Below are positions 13,164-26,159 of a DNA stretch of 64,000 bases, piece after piece (the first letter of the stretch is position 1; every line of letters starts with the position of its first letter). The notes beneath the pieces were generated by a model. The model made no database searches and was not told the origin of the DNA. It was given only the letters and a program-made list of their open reading frames with translations. The DNA is from Astropecten irregularis. Taxonomy: Eukaryota; Echinodermata; Asteroidea; Paxillosida; Astropectinidae. The position numbers and the translations under genes are program-made. The DNA is taken from positions 13,778,602 through 13,842,601 of the forward strand of contig OZ020257.1 in the NCBI GenBank assembly GCA_963971285.1. The letters run 5' to 3'.

Positions 13164-14180
13164 ATCAAGTTCTGATCATAATGTCCACGACCTTTTTCTA
13201 TCTAAATGATCGTCGCTTAAAAACTACAAGTGTTTCCTTAATTACCATTGTGATTATAGGATCCATTGATGTATCTATGTACTTCCCTTCAAACGCACAG
13301 TAGGCTCGATATCATCTGCGCCCACTGATGACGTCACACTATACCATTTGTTTTGATATAATTTGTAGAGTTATATATACATTAACCACACGGAAAAACC
13401 AATACAAATGATATGGGCTTAGACATAATCCTCATTATGTTATATTAGTTAAACTGACCTCGCTTTCAAATCCAGCTTTATAAGGATGACAGAGAAATGC
13501 TTCATGGTATTTTGAGAAAAGATAGAAATTGTAGAATAAAGGCAGCAGAATGCACTTTGAATCTTATTAATCAAAATAAATCAACCCAAAAGGGGTGAAA
13601 TAAGGTTAATATATACGTGAGCAATATAATTCGCACATTATTTTTGATTCAACCATTGTCAATAAACATTATGAAATCTATATGATCAGACACTAAAACA
13701 AATCAAAAGAACGAGAAGCAATGAAAGAAACTCAGCAAAATGTCCCATTGCTGGCTGTCATGATGACTAATGTGAACAGTTCATATGGTTTTGATTTGGG
13801 CCTCAAAGAAATGTAATTGTAGCTTGTGGCGTTTTATAGTCAGATAATCCGAGCACTCTGTAGTACCAGTGAGTGCCTAGCCTGCTATACCTACGCCCTG
13901 CTATATGGCTAAGACCTGCTATAACAGCCTGAGACCTGCTAGCTAAGAGCCTGTTGGCTCAGGCCTGGGGGATTAAGCCAGGAGCTTCATCAAAAGGAAA
14001 GTTGGCGTTGACCCTCAACAGACTGGGTTTACATCACATCCGATCTCCCTTCTCCATTACAAAATAAAACGCAGGTCGAGTGAGGGAGCGATGTAACTCG
14101 ATAACTGACAAATTCATAACGGATACTTGTCCATTTACTCGTCCGTATATAAATGCCGAGTTTCTGAAATTTAACAGATA

Positions 14181-14520
14181 AAATAGGAACCGAGAAGGAT
14201 ATCACGTGCGCGGAAGGAGTTGCTGTGTCCTCTAATCTTACCCGTTGGGGGCGCTGTGACCTTGAAGGCAGAAATCAGCGCCTCATGACAACTTAACTAT
14301 CAAACGGGGAGTGGTGGTCATGTTACCTGACCCACAGTGCACATTATTAACGGCAATAACGAGAACTTCAAACGAGTGCAGACTATAAACTGAGCCTTTC
14401 TGTGATTGGTCAGAAGTTGTTGTGACGTAATCAGGGCGCGGTTGAAGCGGTGTTTATTGGTTCATGCGCGCTGTTCCATGTCTCTGATTGGTCGATTCTT
14501 CAAAACTATGTTATTTCCTT
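14181..14520. promoter_or_regulatory. CCAAT-box cluster in the otp upstream region
   Basis: GC-richer block with three ATTGG motifs in about 100 bp (TGATTGGTCAGAAG, TTATTGGTTCATGCGCG, TGATTGGTCGATTC), plus GTGACGTAATC and GCGCGG between them. It resembles a promoter or enhancer, but no exon is seen on either side. Confidence 0.35.
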
Positions 14521-14899
14521 TAAAATGACAAATTGTCTTTTTGTCGATTTTATACGGTTATAGTTGAGGCCAGTCAAGAAACGAAAAAAAACTCCAGTTG
14601 TCAGGTTAGGCCAATCCGAGATTTGAAAATGATATAACACAACACGAATCAACTGAAGACAAGAAAAAAAAGAACTTTTCATCAGTTATATATTTTTACA
14701 TAATGGCATAAAAAGGAACAACTAATGAATACTTTATTCAATACACCTTCATAAAAACGCATTTTCATGACTTGATATTTTGAAAAATCGACGGTCAATT
14801 TCAATGAATCTGATTTAATATCCTTCTAAACATAGACTTTTAGTAGTATTTTTTATTTATTGGCTGAACATGATAAATCTAAAAAGTGTAAGGAAAGGA

Positions 14900-15850
14900 T
14901 TTTACGTCCTTCTTCACTTTAATAACAAAACAATTCTCAAATCTCGCCATACCCCCCCCCCCCCCACCACCTACGATACGGCCATCAAACAAGCCCCCCA
15001 CCCCCCACGTCTCTCTGTCAGTGTGTCTCCTCCGTGGAGGACCGTCACTGGCCCTTACCCCCGCATGCATCACCCGCTTGCATTAATACTGAACCTCAGC
15101 CGCATTAAACCCGCTATGGAGATCATCTTAGCCTCCCGCTACCTGTCAGCCTTAATCCCAGCCACCATCCATCGTTGAATTAGCCGACGCTCCCCGTCTC
15201 CCCCCCGTCCGTGTCTCTGCTTCTTTGCCCCGGCTAGCTCCCTATACTACAAAAACCCCGGACCACTCCTAGCGGCCGATGCACGCTCAACAACACCGTA
15301 CCGCCATCACGCCACTGAGAACGTGTTCTAATTTTAAAATCAATTTCTGTATACGAGGACACACGATTTTTTTTTTTGGGGGGGGTTTATAGTGACCGGA
15401 GCTTGAGCTTGAGAGAGGAATGGATGGAGAGAGAAAGTTGGTGGGTGACTGTAATCGAGGGAAAAAAAAGTTGAACAGCGTCAGGGAGACTAGTGAAGCA
15501 AGGAAGATACATGACTTCCCGTTGCTTATAAACTCACATCATATAAACCCGAGTTGGGTTGGGCCCTGGGGCGACGGTATACACCGTCCAAAGCGAGATG
15601 CCACTGCAATGTCGCTGCTACGACTGTATGCATGCAAATCGCCCTCATCTCCCTGACAAAAAAAAAAGACCAAGCCAAAAAAAAAACATCAACAACAGAA
15701 TCTGGACCCCCTCGTTCATTTCCGTGCTGGAGGAACTTGGTATAGCCACGGTCGTCCATCATGGCATCAATGGTACAATGATTATTGGCCCAAGGCCGGT
15801 AGATGGCTAGCCGTATACAGCACGTGGACCATACACACACCAACACCTAT
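14900..15850. other. GC-rich block with homopolymer tracts
   Basis: Contains a C-run (about 14950-14965), a T-run plus G-run at about 15368-15387, and A-runs near 15660-15690. Open frames here are low-complexity by-products. No recognisable protein. Confidence 0.4.
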
Positions 15851-16654
15851 ATCCCCTAAGGGCATCGGCAAGCTACCCGTTTCAATACCTTTATATGTTA
15901 GTTCAATCTTTCTATAGTATATAGCGACAAGCATTAGTAGAAATTTGACAAGAAGACTTTTGATTTTTCATCCTGCACTCATAATCATACACCAAGAACT
16001 CAATAGACATAATTACACTGGTACAAACAATTACATTTCGTACCAAATATTCATGTTGATGTTATTAATGTGTTAATCTTGTGATTTTGGTTGTAATCTT
16101 TGAGGGAGGGGGGGGGGCTCATGACAAAACCCCTGGGGTCACATAATGCCTGACCTACAGGCCCTAAATACTGGCACGGGATATGTTGGCCTATACAAGG
16201 TGCGTGCCTGCTCGGTCCATTTCAACAATACTCATTTTGGTTGTTCCCCCTAAGGGCACGGCACACGGGGCACTATCATCCTGCCTTTGACTTTCAACGA
16301 ACCTACCCCCTCCCCCCCCCCAGTTTTTTTTATTGGTTTTTCGGGATCAATTTGATTTTGGGCTTTGTGCCGGTAAATGATTTAAGCATGGACACGTGTT
16401 CGAGAAGTCAACCCAGTACAAGAAAAGTGCAATTTGTTTTTTTTTTGTATAAAGAACAAGTCGGGTATTTCGTTGTGGCATCCATTTTCAAGAATTATTA
16501 CTTGAGTTGTAAGTATATTTTCTTATCTTTTATTTTTTTTTCGTTTTGATGACGCAAAACAAGACCGATCATTGACCGATGCGATCTGAAAACTTATAGA
16601 TGGCACTCGTTGATATTAAGAAGATTTTGTAACAAATAGTAAATTTAATCATTA

Positions 16655-16800
16655 AATAACCACAAGGGAAACTGACTGAATTATATGTCACTGACTGGAG
16701 TGGGATTCGAACCGGCGATCTCCTGAATACCGTACATGCGCTCAGTACCAACTGAACTATTCAGCCCTACGTTGGTGGTGTCCATAATAGTCAATTATCT
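16655..16800 (-). mobile_element. S3 tRNA-derived SINE copy
   Basis: Read on the minus strand it has a box A-like TAGTTCAGTTGGT and a perfect box B GGTTCGAATCC at tRNA-like spacing, followed by ATCCCACTCCAGTCAGTGAC. Flanking text TAGTCAATTATCTTTG is shared with copies at 56060-56180 and 63276-63425, which marks a repeat family and not a functional tRNA. Confidence 0.7.
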
Positions 16801-17040
16801 TTGTATGTTTGGCAGTCAGAAGCCATGAAACCACGCACATTCAGCTATATCCCAAGGATCATTTCATCGATACTCGTAGCAAATATTAAATTTGTTATTT
16901 CAGAGAAAAGACAAACAGGTAATCAAGCAACATACAAGCTGGCAATTATTATACAAACAAACAAACATAATTAGCCCAAGAACAAAAGAAAAAGAGGGGA
17001 AAAGAAAAAACATTGACGTTCCTTTTGTGTAAGATAATCA

Positions 17041-17205
17041 CAGACATTTCGACCGAACCGGGATATAGAGGCATAGGTGGCAAGTGCGTTAGGCACTCGC
17101 TTCTCACCAATGTGGCCCGGGTTCGATCCCGGCTTGGGTCATATACGCGAGTAAAGTTGTTGATTCTTACAAGGTGTTTCCGCAAACCGATACACATACC
17201 AATTG
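17041..17205 (+). mobile_element. S2 tRNA-derived SINE copy, short
   Basis: GGTGGCAAGTGCGTTAGGCA, CTCACCAATGTGGCCCGGG and a box B GGTTCGATCCC match the S2 copies at 58050 and 58722. The downstream part (GGTGTTTCCGCAAACCGAT) instead matches the hairpin arms at 33221-33454. Confidence 0.7.
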
Positions 17206-18159
17206 TCACCATGCAAAGCCTCAAAATATTTCAGGAGAAATGCTGTTTAAATATATGCTTTACTGATTTTGTTATTGTTATTCGTTTCTTTTGAAAAACA
17301 TCACCAATCCTGGTCAAGTTCTTTTTGACTCAATCTGTATACTATCGGCTGAATCGCCACTCCCATTCCCCAAAGTCACAAGCCTGAGACTTCGTATACA
17401 TCGCCTCTTTCTTTAAAATATTCTACTCCATACATCTCGAAGTCTACTACACAATTGGCTACCACAGCCAAAGAGGAAATATGGAGTGATCCGTGGCAAT
17501 GGTAGACAGGAAACAGACGAACGGATGAAACTCATAGACACAGTATTCATTGCTAGTCGTTTACCAGTGATGGAATTTCGGTATTAAAACCAAGGGAAAC
17601 TGAACCAAAAGAAAAAACCTTTAAGAAGTTCGTCCCAGACAGGACGGCGACTTGTTCGGCGACAGTATGCCGGCAATTTCTCCTCGGAAAACATCTTGGC
17701 TGAGTTGATAGGAGCATATGCATTGGAAGGGGGAATAGAGAGGGGAGGGGGTTACGTGTGGAGGCATACAAAATACGAGGACTTTCCCAAGGTCATATAA
17801 TATATAATACACATGGGATGAGGAACATGAAGACAATAAGGATTTATTGAATGAGAACGAAATGAAACTCAGTTTCGCTATTGAAGATTGATGCTATACA
17901 AATGTCATATTATTGAAGAATACTCATTTCTGTTTTTTGATAAACCTGACTTTTTATCAGGTGGGTGTGAACTTTTATCGATTGTTGAGAAGGCCGGCAT
18001 GTTGGCGAGGACCACAGGGCGAAGTGTAGGGATATGGATAAGGTGTTAGGACAAGGGCGTGGTTATAAGGCGTGGTCGTGGGTGTGGTTCATAACAGAAC
18101 ACAGTCAGGAAGATCTCATCTCAGAGCTGTAAGGAAAACATCGAAATGGTGTACTTGGT

Positions 18160-18365
18160 TGCTGTGGCCTATATAGTGGTCTGGCCTGTCGTACTCAAGA
18201 TATTGTGGTCAATCTACATATTGTGGGTTCGAATCCAGCCCGTTGGCTAGTGGTGATTGTGTCCTTTCAGGAATGTAAATTATGGCCCGATGTTCAGGGA
18301 TAATCATCATGTATGTAAAGCACATAGAGAATCTTTGATTATTATGCGATATATGAGTAGATATT
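18160..18365 (+). mobile_element. S1 tRNA-derived SINE copy, internally deleted
   Basis: TGTGGCCTATATAGTGGTCT (box A region) and GTGGGTTCGAATCCAGCC (box B) are followed by GGAATGTAAATTATGGCCCG. The segment containing GGTGTAAATGGGTACCTG in the full copy at 49604 is missing. Confidence 0.75.
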
Positions 18366-18506
18366 ATACCATTATCAACCTCGATAATAGCAGATCAGTC
18401 TTACCCAGGTTAATAACAAGTCCAGTGTGAACACTGAACCGGGGTTAATCATGCCACACACTGGGGATGTGTGAACAGGGTATAGGCACCCCACCCTTAC
18501 CAACCT

Positions 18507-18748
18507 GGGGCCACTTTCATGGAACTAGTATAAGCACCAAAAAATTGCTTAGAACATGTTTTGTTAATAAAACAAAACCACCATTAAAAAATTCCATTTG
18601 ATATTCATGGTCAGTGAACAACATCCAAAGAACAATCACAAGTGATACACAACACTTTGGAAATTTGGTTGTTAATCCTGTTTTGATTAAGACAGAAATG
18701 TCATGCTTAGCAAGTCTTCGTGCTAAGCAGGGCCGTGAAATTGGCCCC
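18507..18748. mobile_element. F1 foldback MITE, subtype A
   Basis: Left GGGGCCACTTTCATGGAACT, right GGGCCGTGAAATTGGCCCC; interior CAATCACAAGTGATACACAA. Confidence 0.85.
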
Positions 18749-20755
18749 TTGTTGTTTCAAATTGGTATTTACAAAGTCTTAAGCAATTAGCTAATTTTGG
18801 CAGTTTCGGCTCTGAACACAATTATAATTGTTTCTAAAATCCATACAATGAAAGAATAGTACAATCGCTTACTTTGTTGAATCCATGCTGTAAAAGGAGA
18901 CCCAATGCAATATACAACAGAAGATGCATCTGGTCGCAAACCCGTGTTTTAATTTCGAAAAGTCAGTCTGGTGATATTCCCTTTGTATAACCGCCAGCCT
19001 ATTCAAACACTACACAAAAACATGATAAATGAGGGGTAGGGTGGTTGGGAACCATACCACGCATGTCATTACGTGATAGCCTGTCACTTCACATGAAAAC
19101 ATTCGTATGTTTTCATTAAGACAATAGTGTGTATGTACACGGCGTGGTATATTAATGCACCGTATAGAAGGAGCAGGCGTTTTGCCGTGCATGTGGAGTA
19201 CGTCTGCCGAACTCATTATTTCCACCGTATATACATGTGTTCTTGCCCAATGGCCCCTACATTGTTATCAATGCCTCTACATGAAAAATGACTTCATAAT
19301 GCCTAGCCATTTACAAGTCAGCCGGCTCATATAGGCCTACACACGAGCCATGCCCGTTCATGCATGGCCATGCCATAATATACAGTACAAATCTGTAAAC
19401 TCCTCACATTTATCACTAAACACGGGCAAATAAACAGTTAACATCAACAAGTAATGCAATATGTGAGCTTCGTTGCTATCAATCAAACCAAATCTCATTT
19501 AATTGAAATGTAGACAAAGGTATAATCGCAAATGAAACGTGTCTAGTAACGTGATTTATTTCAGCGCTGTTCTGGCTATAGCTTTGCGAGGGGATTTTCT
19601 GTCTTTTCATATTTCCATTCTTTGTATACTTTTATTGCTATTTTCTTAACTTGTTGTTGTTTTTTGGTTAATAATAAATGTCTCTGTATGTTATAATATT
19701 TTTTTTTTACAAAATGAATTCAGCGAGTTTTGATGCATATTTGGGTTGTTAAATTAATTGGTGAACTTAATCAAATAATCCCCGCCTTCACATTATGGAT
19801 TTAGCGCTCTGCTAAGCTTATCGCTAGGCTTATTTGTTGTTTTTAATTTCGTTGTTTTTTTTTACTCGAACTATATTTCAATAAAAAAAAACCACACGGA
19901 ACACGCAAGACGTGTTAATGAAAGACTGCGCTGCAAAAAGGAGTATAAGCAAAAGTCGAAAGGATTAAGTAACAAGGTTGAGCATTTTGAAGCTTAGAAA
20001 ATAACATCTTCTGTCTAAATAGTTTGCCTATAAACCAAGAATGTTCAGTCAGTGGTAATTCTAAACGAATTCGATTCTATCGGAGATGAAGATAGAACAC
20101 GACGTATAGTATAATCGAGTATTCGGAATCGGTCCAATTGGATTTAATAAGGATGCTAATAAATAATAACAATAATAATGAATGGGTATCGATTGGTGTA
20201 ATTGGGGAGACGATACCTGGATTCGATGGGGAGTCGGGAAAGCTTATAAGAGAAAGATAGAGAGAGAGAAAAAAGGAGAATGATAAACCAGGATGACAAT
20301 ATCTAGAAGTGACTGGTTAATCAGCATGCAAATAAAAGGAAATACGCTTGTCACATTACTGCTGATCAGATTTTAACCAAATGGCACAAAGTGGCTGGAT
20401 GATGAGGAGAAAGCAGGGAGCGGTTTTATCCACACAGTAACGTGTTGGCAATCAGCGCACTGAATGGAATCAGATGAGTTTGTTTAAAACCAAGGACGAG
20501 CAAGGCAGTCGCTTTCAGATCAGACAGAATTACGGGTCAAAAGGACACGATGAATCTAGATTTGATTTATATCCAAATATTAAAAACTCATGTCATATCT
20601 ATTTTGCTTCGGAGTCCATCTTGCCTGTTTTTCTTTTGCTTTTGTAATTAGAGACATAATTGTTCAACAAAGACAAATGGTCAGTTTCTTCGAGACCTGC
20701 TCAAGCTCATTGTTAATCACACCAAACAATACAAAATAAGATTGGGACTTTGCTT

Positions 20756-21111
<356 letters not shown>

Positions 21112-22370
21112 GCTGCTCCTGTTGTTCAGTCGTTGCTTGACCTTGCCCAGGAGGTAGCTAGCACTCTTGGCTGGCCTGGTAATGGCTCGTGCGTCACTTT
21201 CTCATTTTATAGAGGGTATAGTGAAACAGTCACTCCTATATCCAGCGAGCTGCCTGCACGCGTACCAATAATTTATTATTTCATAACTTGGAGATTGTTG
21301 TACATTCTATGACCGTAATTCAAGGAAGTTGTGATTTAGAATTTACGATTGGAGGAAAATGAAGAAATTTACGAGATTCTCTGAGTGTTTTTTTTTTCGT
21401 CCAGTGAGTCAGAGTGCAACGGGGAAAGCAAAGGCACGGAGCGACGGCGGCGGAGTGTTGGCTACCTCCACCGAGCGGCAAGCGCCAACCGGGGCAGAAT
21501 TTCATTAGTCGGCGCACTGAGTCGTCTCACGCTAAAACTAGCGTATTTCCTCCCCCTGGGGCGATATTCAACAACCGAGCCAAAAAAAAAGAGAAGGGAG
21601 GGGGGAAAACGGGGAGAGGGAGAGAGGGAAAACGAGATAGAAAAAAAAAGCAATGTTCCAAGATTGATATAGTGTATATTGGCATATCTAGGCGTAGTAT
21701 AGTGGTCTATGGATATAGGCGGTCTTCCGGCGTTTCATATCCAGTGCCAGTGTCACGCTAAAAGCCCCCCTTTCCGATAGACGAAAGAATCATGATATTT
21801 CCTGTTTGGCGGAAGAGACCCCCCGAGTCACACGGGAGAAAAAGTCACTTGGCACCGTAGGCTGGGCTCGCTGTGATCCGGTGCAGGCCATTGTCACGTC
21901 CGTGCCCGTGTGTATATTTTTTCTTCGTTCGTTCTTTTCTATAACCTTATCATTTTTTTTCTCGATACAGTAACAAATAATTTTCTCCCCCCGAAGTTAT
22001 ATGGATCAAAACAAGGAGCAATTCTTATAGAGGGGAATTATGGACAATCTGACAATGAATTCGATAAGAATTGAAAGGGAACAGAGTGTTATTAAAACTG
22101 TTTCTAGTAGTAGGGGGAAAGTCACACGGCCCTAAGGCTGCACATATCATATTCGGAATTTCTGTTTACATTAACAAATAGACACCCAGATATGGCTGTG
22201 AGACAGCTCCATGTTTTTATAAATTGATAATGCGATTATGGAAACCAAACGATAGGAGTTATTAGCAGATGAGCTTACAGGCAAGTCAACGAAAGGATAT
22301 TACATGACGTTAAGAGCAATACAACAACACTTGATTTTAATGCAACACTAAACACGGACTAAATCCCTCA
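21112..22370. other. Intergenic GC-rich island with homopolymer runs
   Basis: 21390-21640 is CpG-rich with a T-run (21389-21400), A-runs and GA-rich sequence; open frames here are low-complexity. 21640-22370 is ordinary AT-rich sequence. No gene recognised. Confidence 0.5.
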
Positions 22371-22371
22371 A

Positions 22372-22665
22372 TTTAAAGGTAATTTCATACTTTGGGTTAA
22401 GTCAAAGAAATACAGATTCATGGGCAAAAATACCTAGGAATATCTGTGAATTTCACAGTCCAAAACGATGCCCATTTTGGGATAAAACAGTGAATAAACG
22501 CCCAAGGTATTTTAAAAATCTGTTCACAGAATGTTTGATCTGCCGAAGATCAAAATTGTTGTGTCAATATTGGTTTTTACTCTTTTCTGGACAAATACAG
22601 CATTTCAGGCAGAAAACATTTTTTAACGATATGTTTCTATCATCACCATCTTTATACCATTACGA
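22372..22665. mobile_element. F2 MITE, right end missing
   Basis: Starts TTTAAAGGTAATTTCATACT; interior CTGCCGAAGATCAAAATTG and ACAGCATTTCAGGCAGAAAA; ends within CATCACCATCTTTATACC. Confidence 0.8.
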
Positions 22666-23000
22666 GTGGAATTTCCACTATTTTGCATTTAGTTCCCATT
22701 AGAACCGACATCAACCCAATGTGTTTACCTTGGTAACAGTAACTAATAGCGACATTGCTATCACCAAGGTGATCATCTGCTTTGGGCAACAAACTGATAT
22801 CAATTAATATCTGATACGATTAGTTTATAAATCAAACTCATCTTGGGGCTGATGTCAGATGGAAAACAAAACTTTGTCCTACATTCCACCAAGAGATTTA
22901 CAGCAAAATGGAATGCGTTTTCAATATGATATATTTTTACCCGAAAGCAGTATACTAGTGTGGATACGCGCATTTCGACTTTTTTTCAACTTACTAGATT

Positions 23001-23356
23001 GGTATAACATACCCAAACAGAAATGTTCACAGATTTACGCATAACGTTCAGGGTATGAATATGGTACTGGTAGAAACATACCGTTAAAATATTTCCGCCT
23101 GAAATGGTGTATTTATCCAGAAATTAGTCAAACAAAGACCGAAAACATTATTGATCTCGGGGTAAGATCAAAACCATTACTTATGTTTTACTAGAAAATA
23201 ATAAGTTGAGTCAGGATTTTGCTATTTTCATGGACTCAGATGTCCGATTGAGCTCCAATGTTCACAGGTTTATCATTTCATGCACATGCTGGATCAGACA
23301 AAGTGTGAGTGCTGTTCCGTGACCTTTTACCAATCATGCATTATACCTTTAACTTA
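23001..23356. mobile_element. F2-family element, variant half
   Basis: ACCCAAACAGAAATGTTCAC then TTTCCGCCTGAAATGGTGTA, followed by the variant half with GCTGGATCAGACAAAGTGTG, ending at ATACCTTTAA. Confidence 0.75.
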
Positions 23357-24420
23357 AGACTCATTACTATTCCGTGGACTCGTTGAGATGGGAGGCGATT
23401 TGGAATTCATGTAGACTGGGGGACGGAACATTACTTTAGCGGGGCTAATTAATGCCCGGGTACCTCGTCTCGGGGAATAATTACGGTCATATTCGGCTCT
23501 TACTCTCGGGTCCAACCGGAAGAGACAGCAAATTAAAAGCATTTCCGCACAAAGTAGAGATCCCAGCGTATCGGAGGAGGCAATGGGCCGAACGCAGTGC
23601 GTGTATACTCGCTACTAATGAAAGAAGCTTCTATACCTGTACAAGTACATTGGAGATGTAAATCGGTTTTTGTAAAAGCTCTTTCAGCAAACCACTCAGT
23701 TCGGGTAAAAATAAAACTAGTCCCTTTTTGGGATATGTGATGAGGCAAGCTTTTTTCTCTCATGATATATCCAATTCTAGGCAATCATCACTGATTAAAC
23801 TTGTCTTTTAATGTCGCAATCTCAATTATGGGATTTTAAAAATTAAGTTTCGTAATTTTTTGGATTGCCTTTAATTGCAGATCAAAAAGTTTAAGTTTGA
23901 AATTTTCTTAATTAGACATTAAAAGCGGATCGACTTGAGAGTATAATCTAGGCTATTTGGAAGATGTTGGAAAAATTCATAATTATTCGGAAACAATGAA
24001 GGATTAAGCATCTATTTTAATCATGGTTTGAATAAATTAAGGAAATAGTGGCATACTGACCTAAAAGACACAAATTCAGAAAAGGAATAACAAAATAACG
24101 AGAAGGGAACGTTTGGCAGAAAAATCCAGACATTTTGGGATTGTTTTAGGCACAAATCTCAATCGGTTTCGATGGCTGCCTGTCATCACATTACATCATA
24201 AATATGGTAATTCGACCTAAAACAAAGCAAAAACATGTGAATACACTACTGTACAATTATTACAAGATGACATATGTGAAATGTAGAGAAAACTTAGTAT
24301 TATTTTTTTCCCTTATTATTTTTTCTCCTTAAACATTTAAAATGAAAACATGTGTCTGTGTTTTGTTATCTCATAGGACACAAACCGTATAATAATATAT
24401 TATAGAACGGTTTAGTAATC
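23357..24420. other. Intergenic AT-rich DNA
   Basis: Slightly GC-richer at 23450-23620; otherwise AT-rich. No exon, repeat family or RNA gene recognised. Confidence 0.5.
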
Positions 24421-24423
24421 TTT

Positions 24424-25168
24424 CAGGCAGTGTCATACTTTGGTACAATTGATGGAGCAGCTGCGGTCTGTTCATAATTTGATTTGTCATGAAATAAAAG
24501 CAAATCTGCAAAATTTTCATCTCAATTGAATGAATTGATCATCGGAAACAGCAGAAAACTGCGAAAAATCATTGTAATTGTTATGCGAAATTGTTTAAGG
24601 TAATTATAATTGTGAGGTTTGATCTCGAAGATCAAAACTGTTTTCGGTCTTTTGTTTGACTCATTTCTGACTCATAAATACAGCATTTCAGGCGGAACAT
24701 TTTCGACGGTATGTTTGTACCAGTTCCATCTTCATACCCTGTAAGTTATACGTAAATCTGTGCAGATTTCGGGTTGGGTTTCTACCAAATTATGATATTA
24801 CCTTTAAAGGTAGTATCATACTTTGGTAAGAGACCAAAACAGAAATGTTCACATATTTACGTATAACTTACAGGGTATGAAGATGGTGGTGGTAGAAACC
24901 TACCGTGAAAATGTTTCCACCTGAAATGGTGTATTTATCAAGAAATGTGTAAAACAATGACCGAAAATCTTTTTGATCTTTTAAAAGATCAAAAATAAAA
25001 GAGAAAAGACTTAAGAAACACTGTGGCTGTTTTTCACTGTTTTCTCAAAAAGTGGGCAACGTATTGGACTGAAATTTTCACAGATGACTGTTATTGTATC
25101 TGTCTTGATATGTTTGCCCATGAATCTGTATTTCCTTGATAAAAACCAAAGTATGATACTACCTTTAA
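24424..25168. mobile_element. Two F2 MITEs joined tail to tail
   Basis: The first (24424-24808) ends TGATATTACCTTTAAAG and the second (24809-25168) starts GTAGTATCATACTTTGGTAA, so the junction is a shared inverted end. About 150 bp on each side form a long inverted repeat (both carry ACCCTGTAAGTTATACG or its complement). Confidence 0.85.
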
Positions 25169-25692
25169 TAATACAAAATAACAGAATACAAATTCTGTTC
25201 TACTACGATAGACGTTTGGTCCAATTAAGTTATTGAGATATCCTGTTGTATTCTAAGCATAAGATCACATCTTAGACCTGTATATCCCTCCTACTACCAT
25301 TATGCACTTGTATCTCTTGTATGGCTTCTGTAATACCTCCTTAACCCGTGCTGAACAATACATGTATATACCATGTAAAGAAAAACCAAATCAGCACATC
25401 CATTCATCGCTGATGATCTTGATAATTTTCATTTCCCCCCAAAATTGGGATGATTTCTTTTGCCTTTTCTTTGTTTTATGGTTCGAGGCAGATTTCGCTC
25501 TATAGATGTGATTCTTTTGTATTCCTTCAGTAATGTTGATGAGGTAATTAAAGCTTAGCTTAGCTGGGGAGAATTATTAGTTCTATCTGTGTGTGCACTC
25601 AATGAGACTTATTCCTGGGATAAAATTGGCACGGCGAGTCAAGTGTATTGTAATAGGAAGAAAATGAGTTCTGCCGTGGTTTATCTGTCGCA

Positions 25693-26158
25693 TTAAAGGT
25701 AATATTATACTTTGGTTTTTTTGTCAACGAAATGCAGATTCATGGTCACAAATATCAAGAAAGATACAGTAACAGTCATTTGCGAAATTCCCAGTCCCAT
25801 ACGGTGCCCACTTTTTGAGAAAACAGTGAAAACGGCCATGGTATTTGTTAGATATTATGAAATAATAAACCTGTGAAAATTTGAGCTCATGATATCGGAC
25901 ATCTGAGTCACGAGAAAATAGCGAAAACCTGACTCGATTTTTCTTTTAAAACACAAAGAATAGCCTCTAATCTTACTACATAAGATCACTTCTTTTCGGT
26001 CTTTGTTTGAATAATTTCTGGATAAATACACCATTTCAGGCGGAATTATTTTAACGGTATGTTTCTACCAGCACTATCTTCATATCCTGAACTGAGTTAT
26101 AGATAACTCTTTTTATTTTCTGTTTGGGTATGTTACCAATCCTGTACTGTACCTTTAA
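25693..26158. mobile_element. F2 MITE, long form
   Basis: Left ATTAAAGGTAATATTATACT; interior ATTCCCAGTCCCATACGGTG; right half with ACACCATTTCAGGCGGAA; ends TACTGTACCTTTAA. Confidence 0.85.
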
Positions 26159-26159
26159 T

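Larger units (their letters stand above)
8001..14180. other. Intergenic DNA upstream of otp, no gene recognised
   Basis: AT-rich, no convincing exon on either strand. Contents: a CpG-richer patch at about 8230-8540, an F7 repeat (9240-9365), an F3 element (10711-10852), a GC-rich patch with T-runs at about 11140-11450, an F2 relative (12179-12484), an F1 element (12921-13163), a TGACGTCA site at 13329-13336, and loose repeats of ACCTGCTAT around 13880-13970. Confidence 0.6.
15851..20750. other. Intergenic DNA, no gene recognised
   Basis: Holds SINE-like copies at 16655-16800, 17041-17205 and 18160-18365, an F1 element at 18507-18748, homopolymer runs near 16105 and 16310, and otherwise AT-rich sequence. 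Nothing recognisable at 18860-20750. Confidence 0.6.

Noticed and set aside
21385-21761. Overlapping frames rich in Arg, Lys and Glu
   Set aside because: They derive from GA-rich low-complexity sequence.
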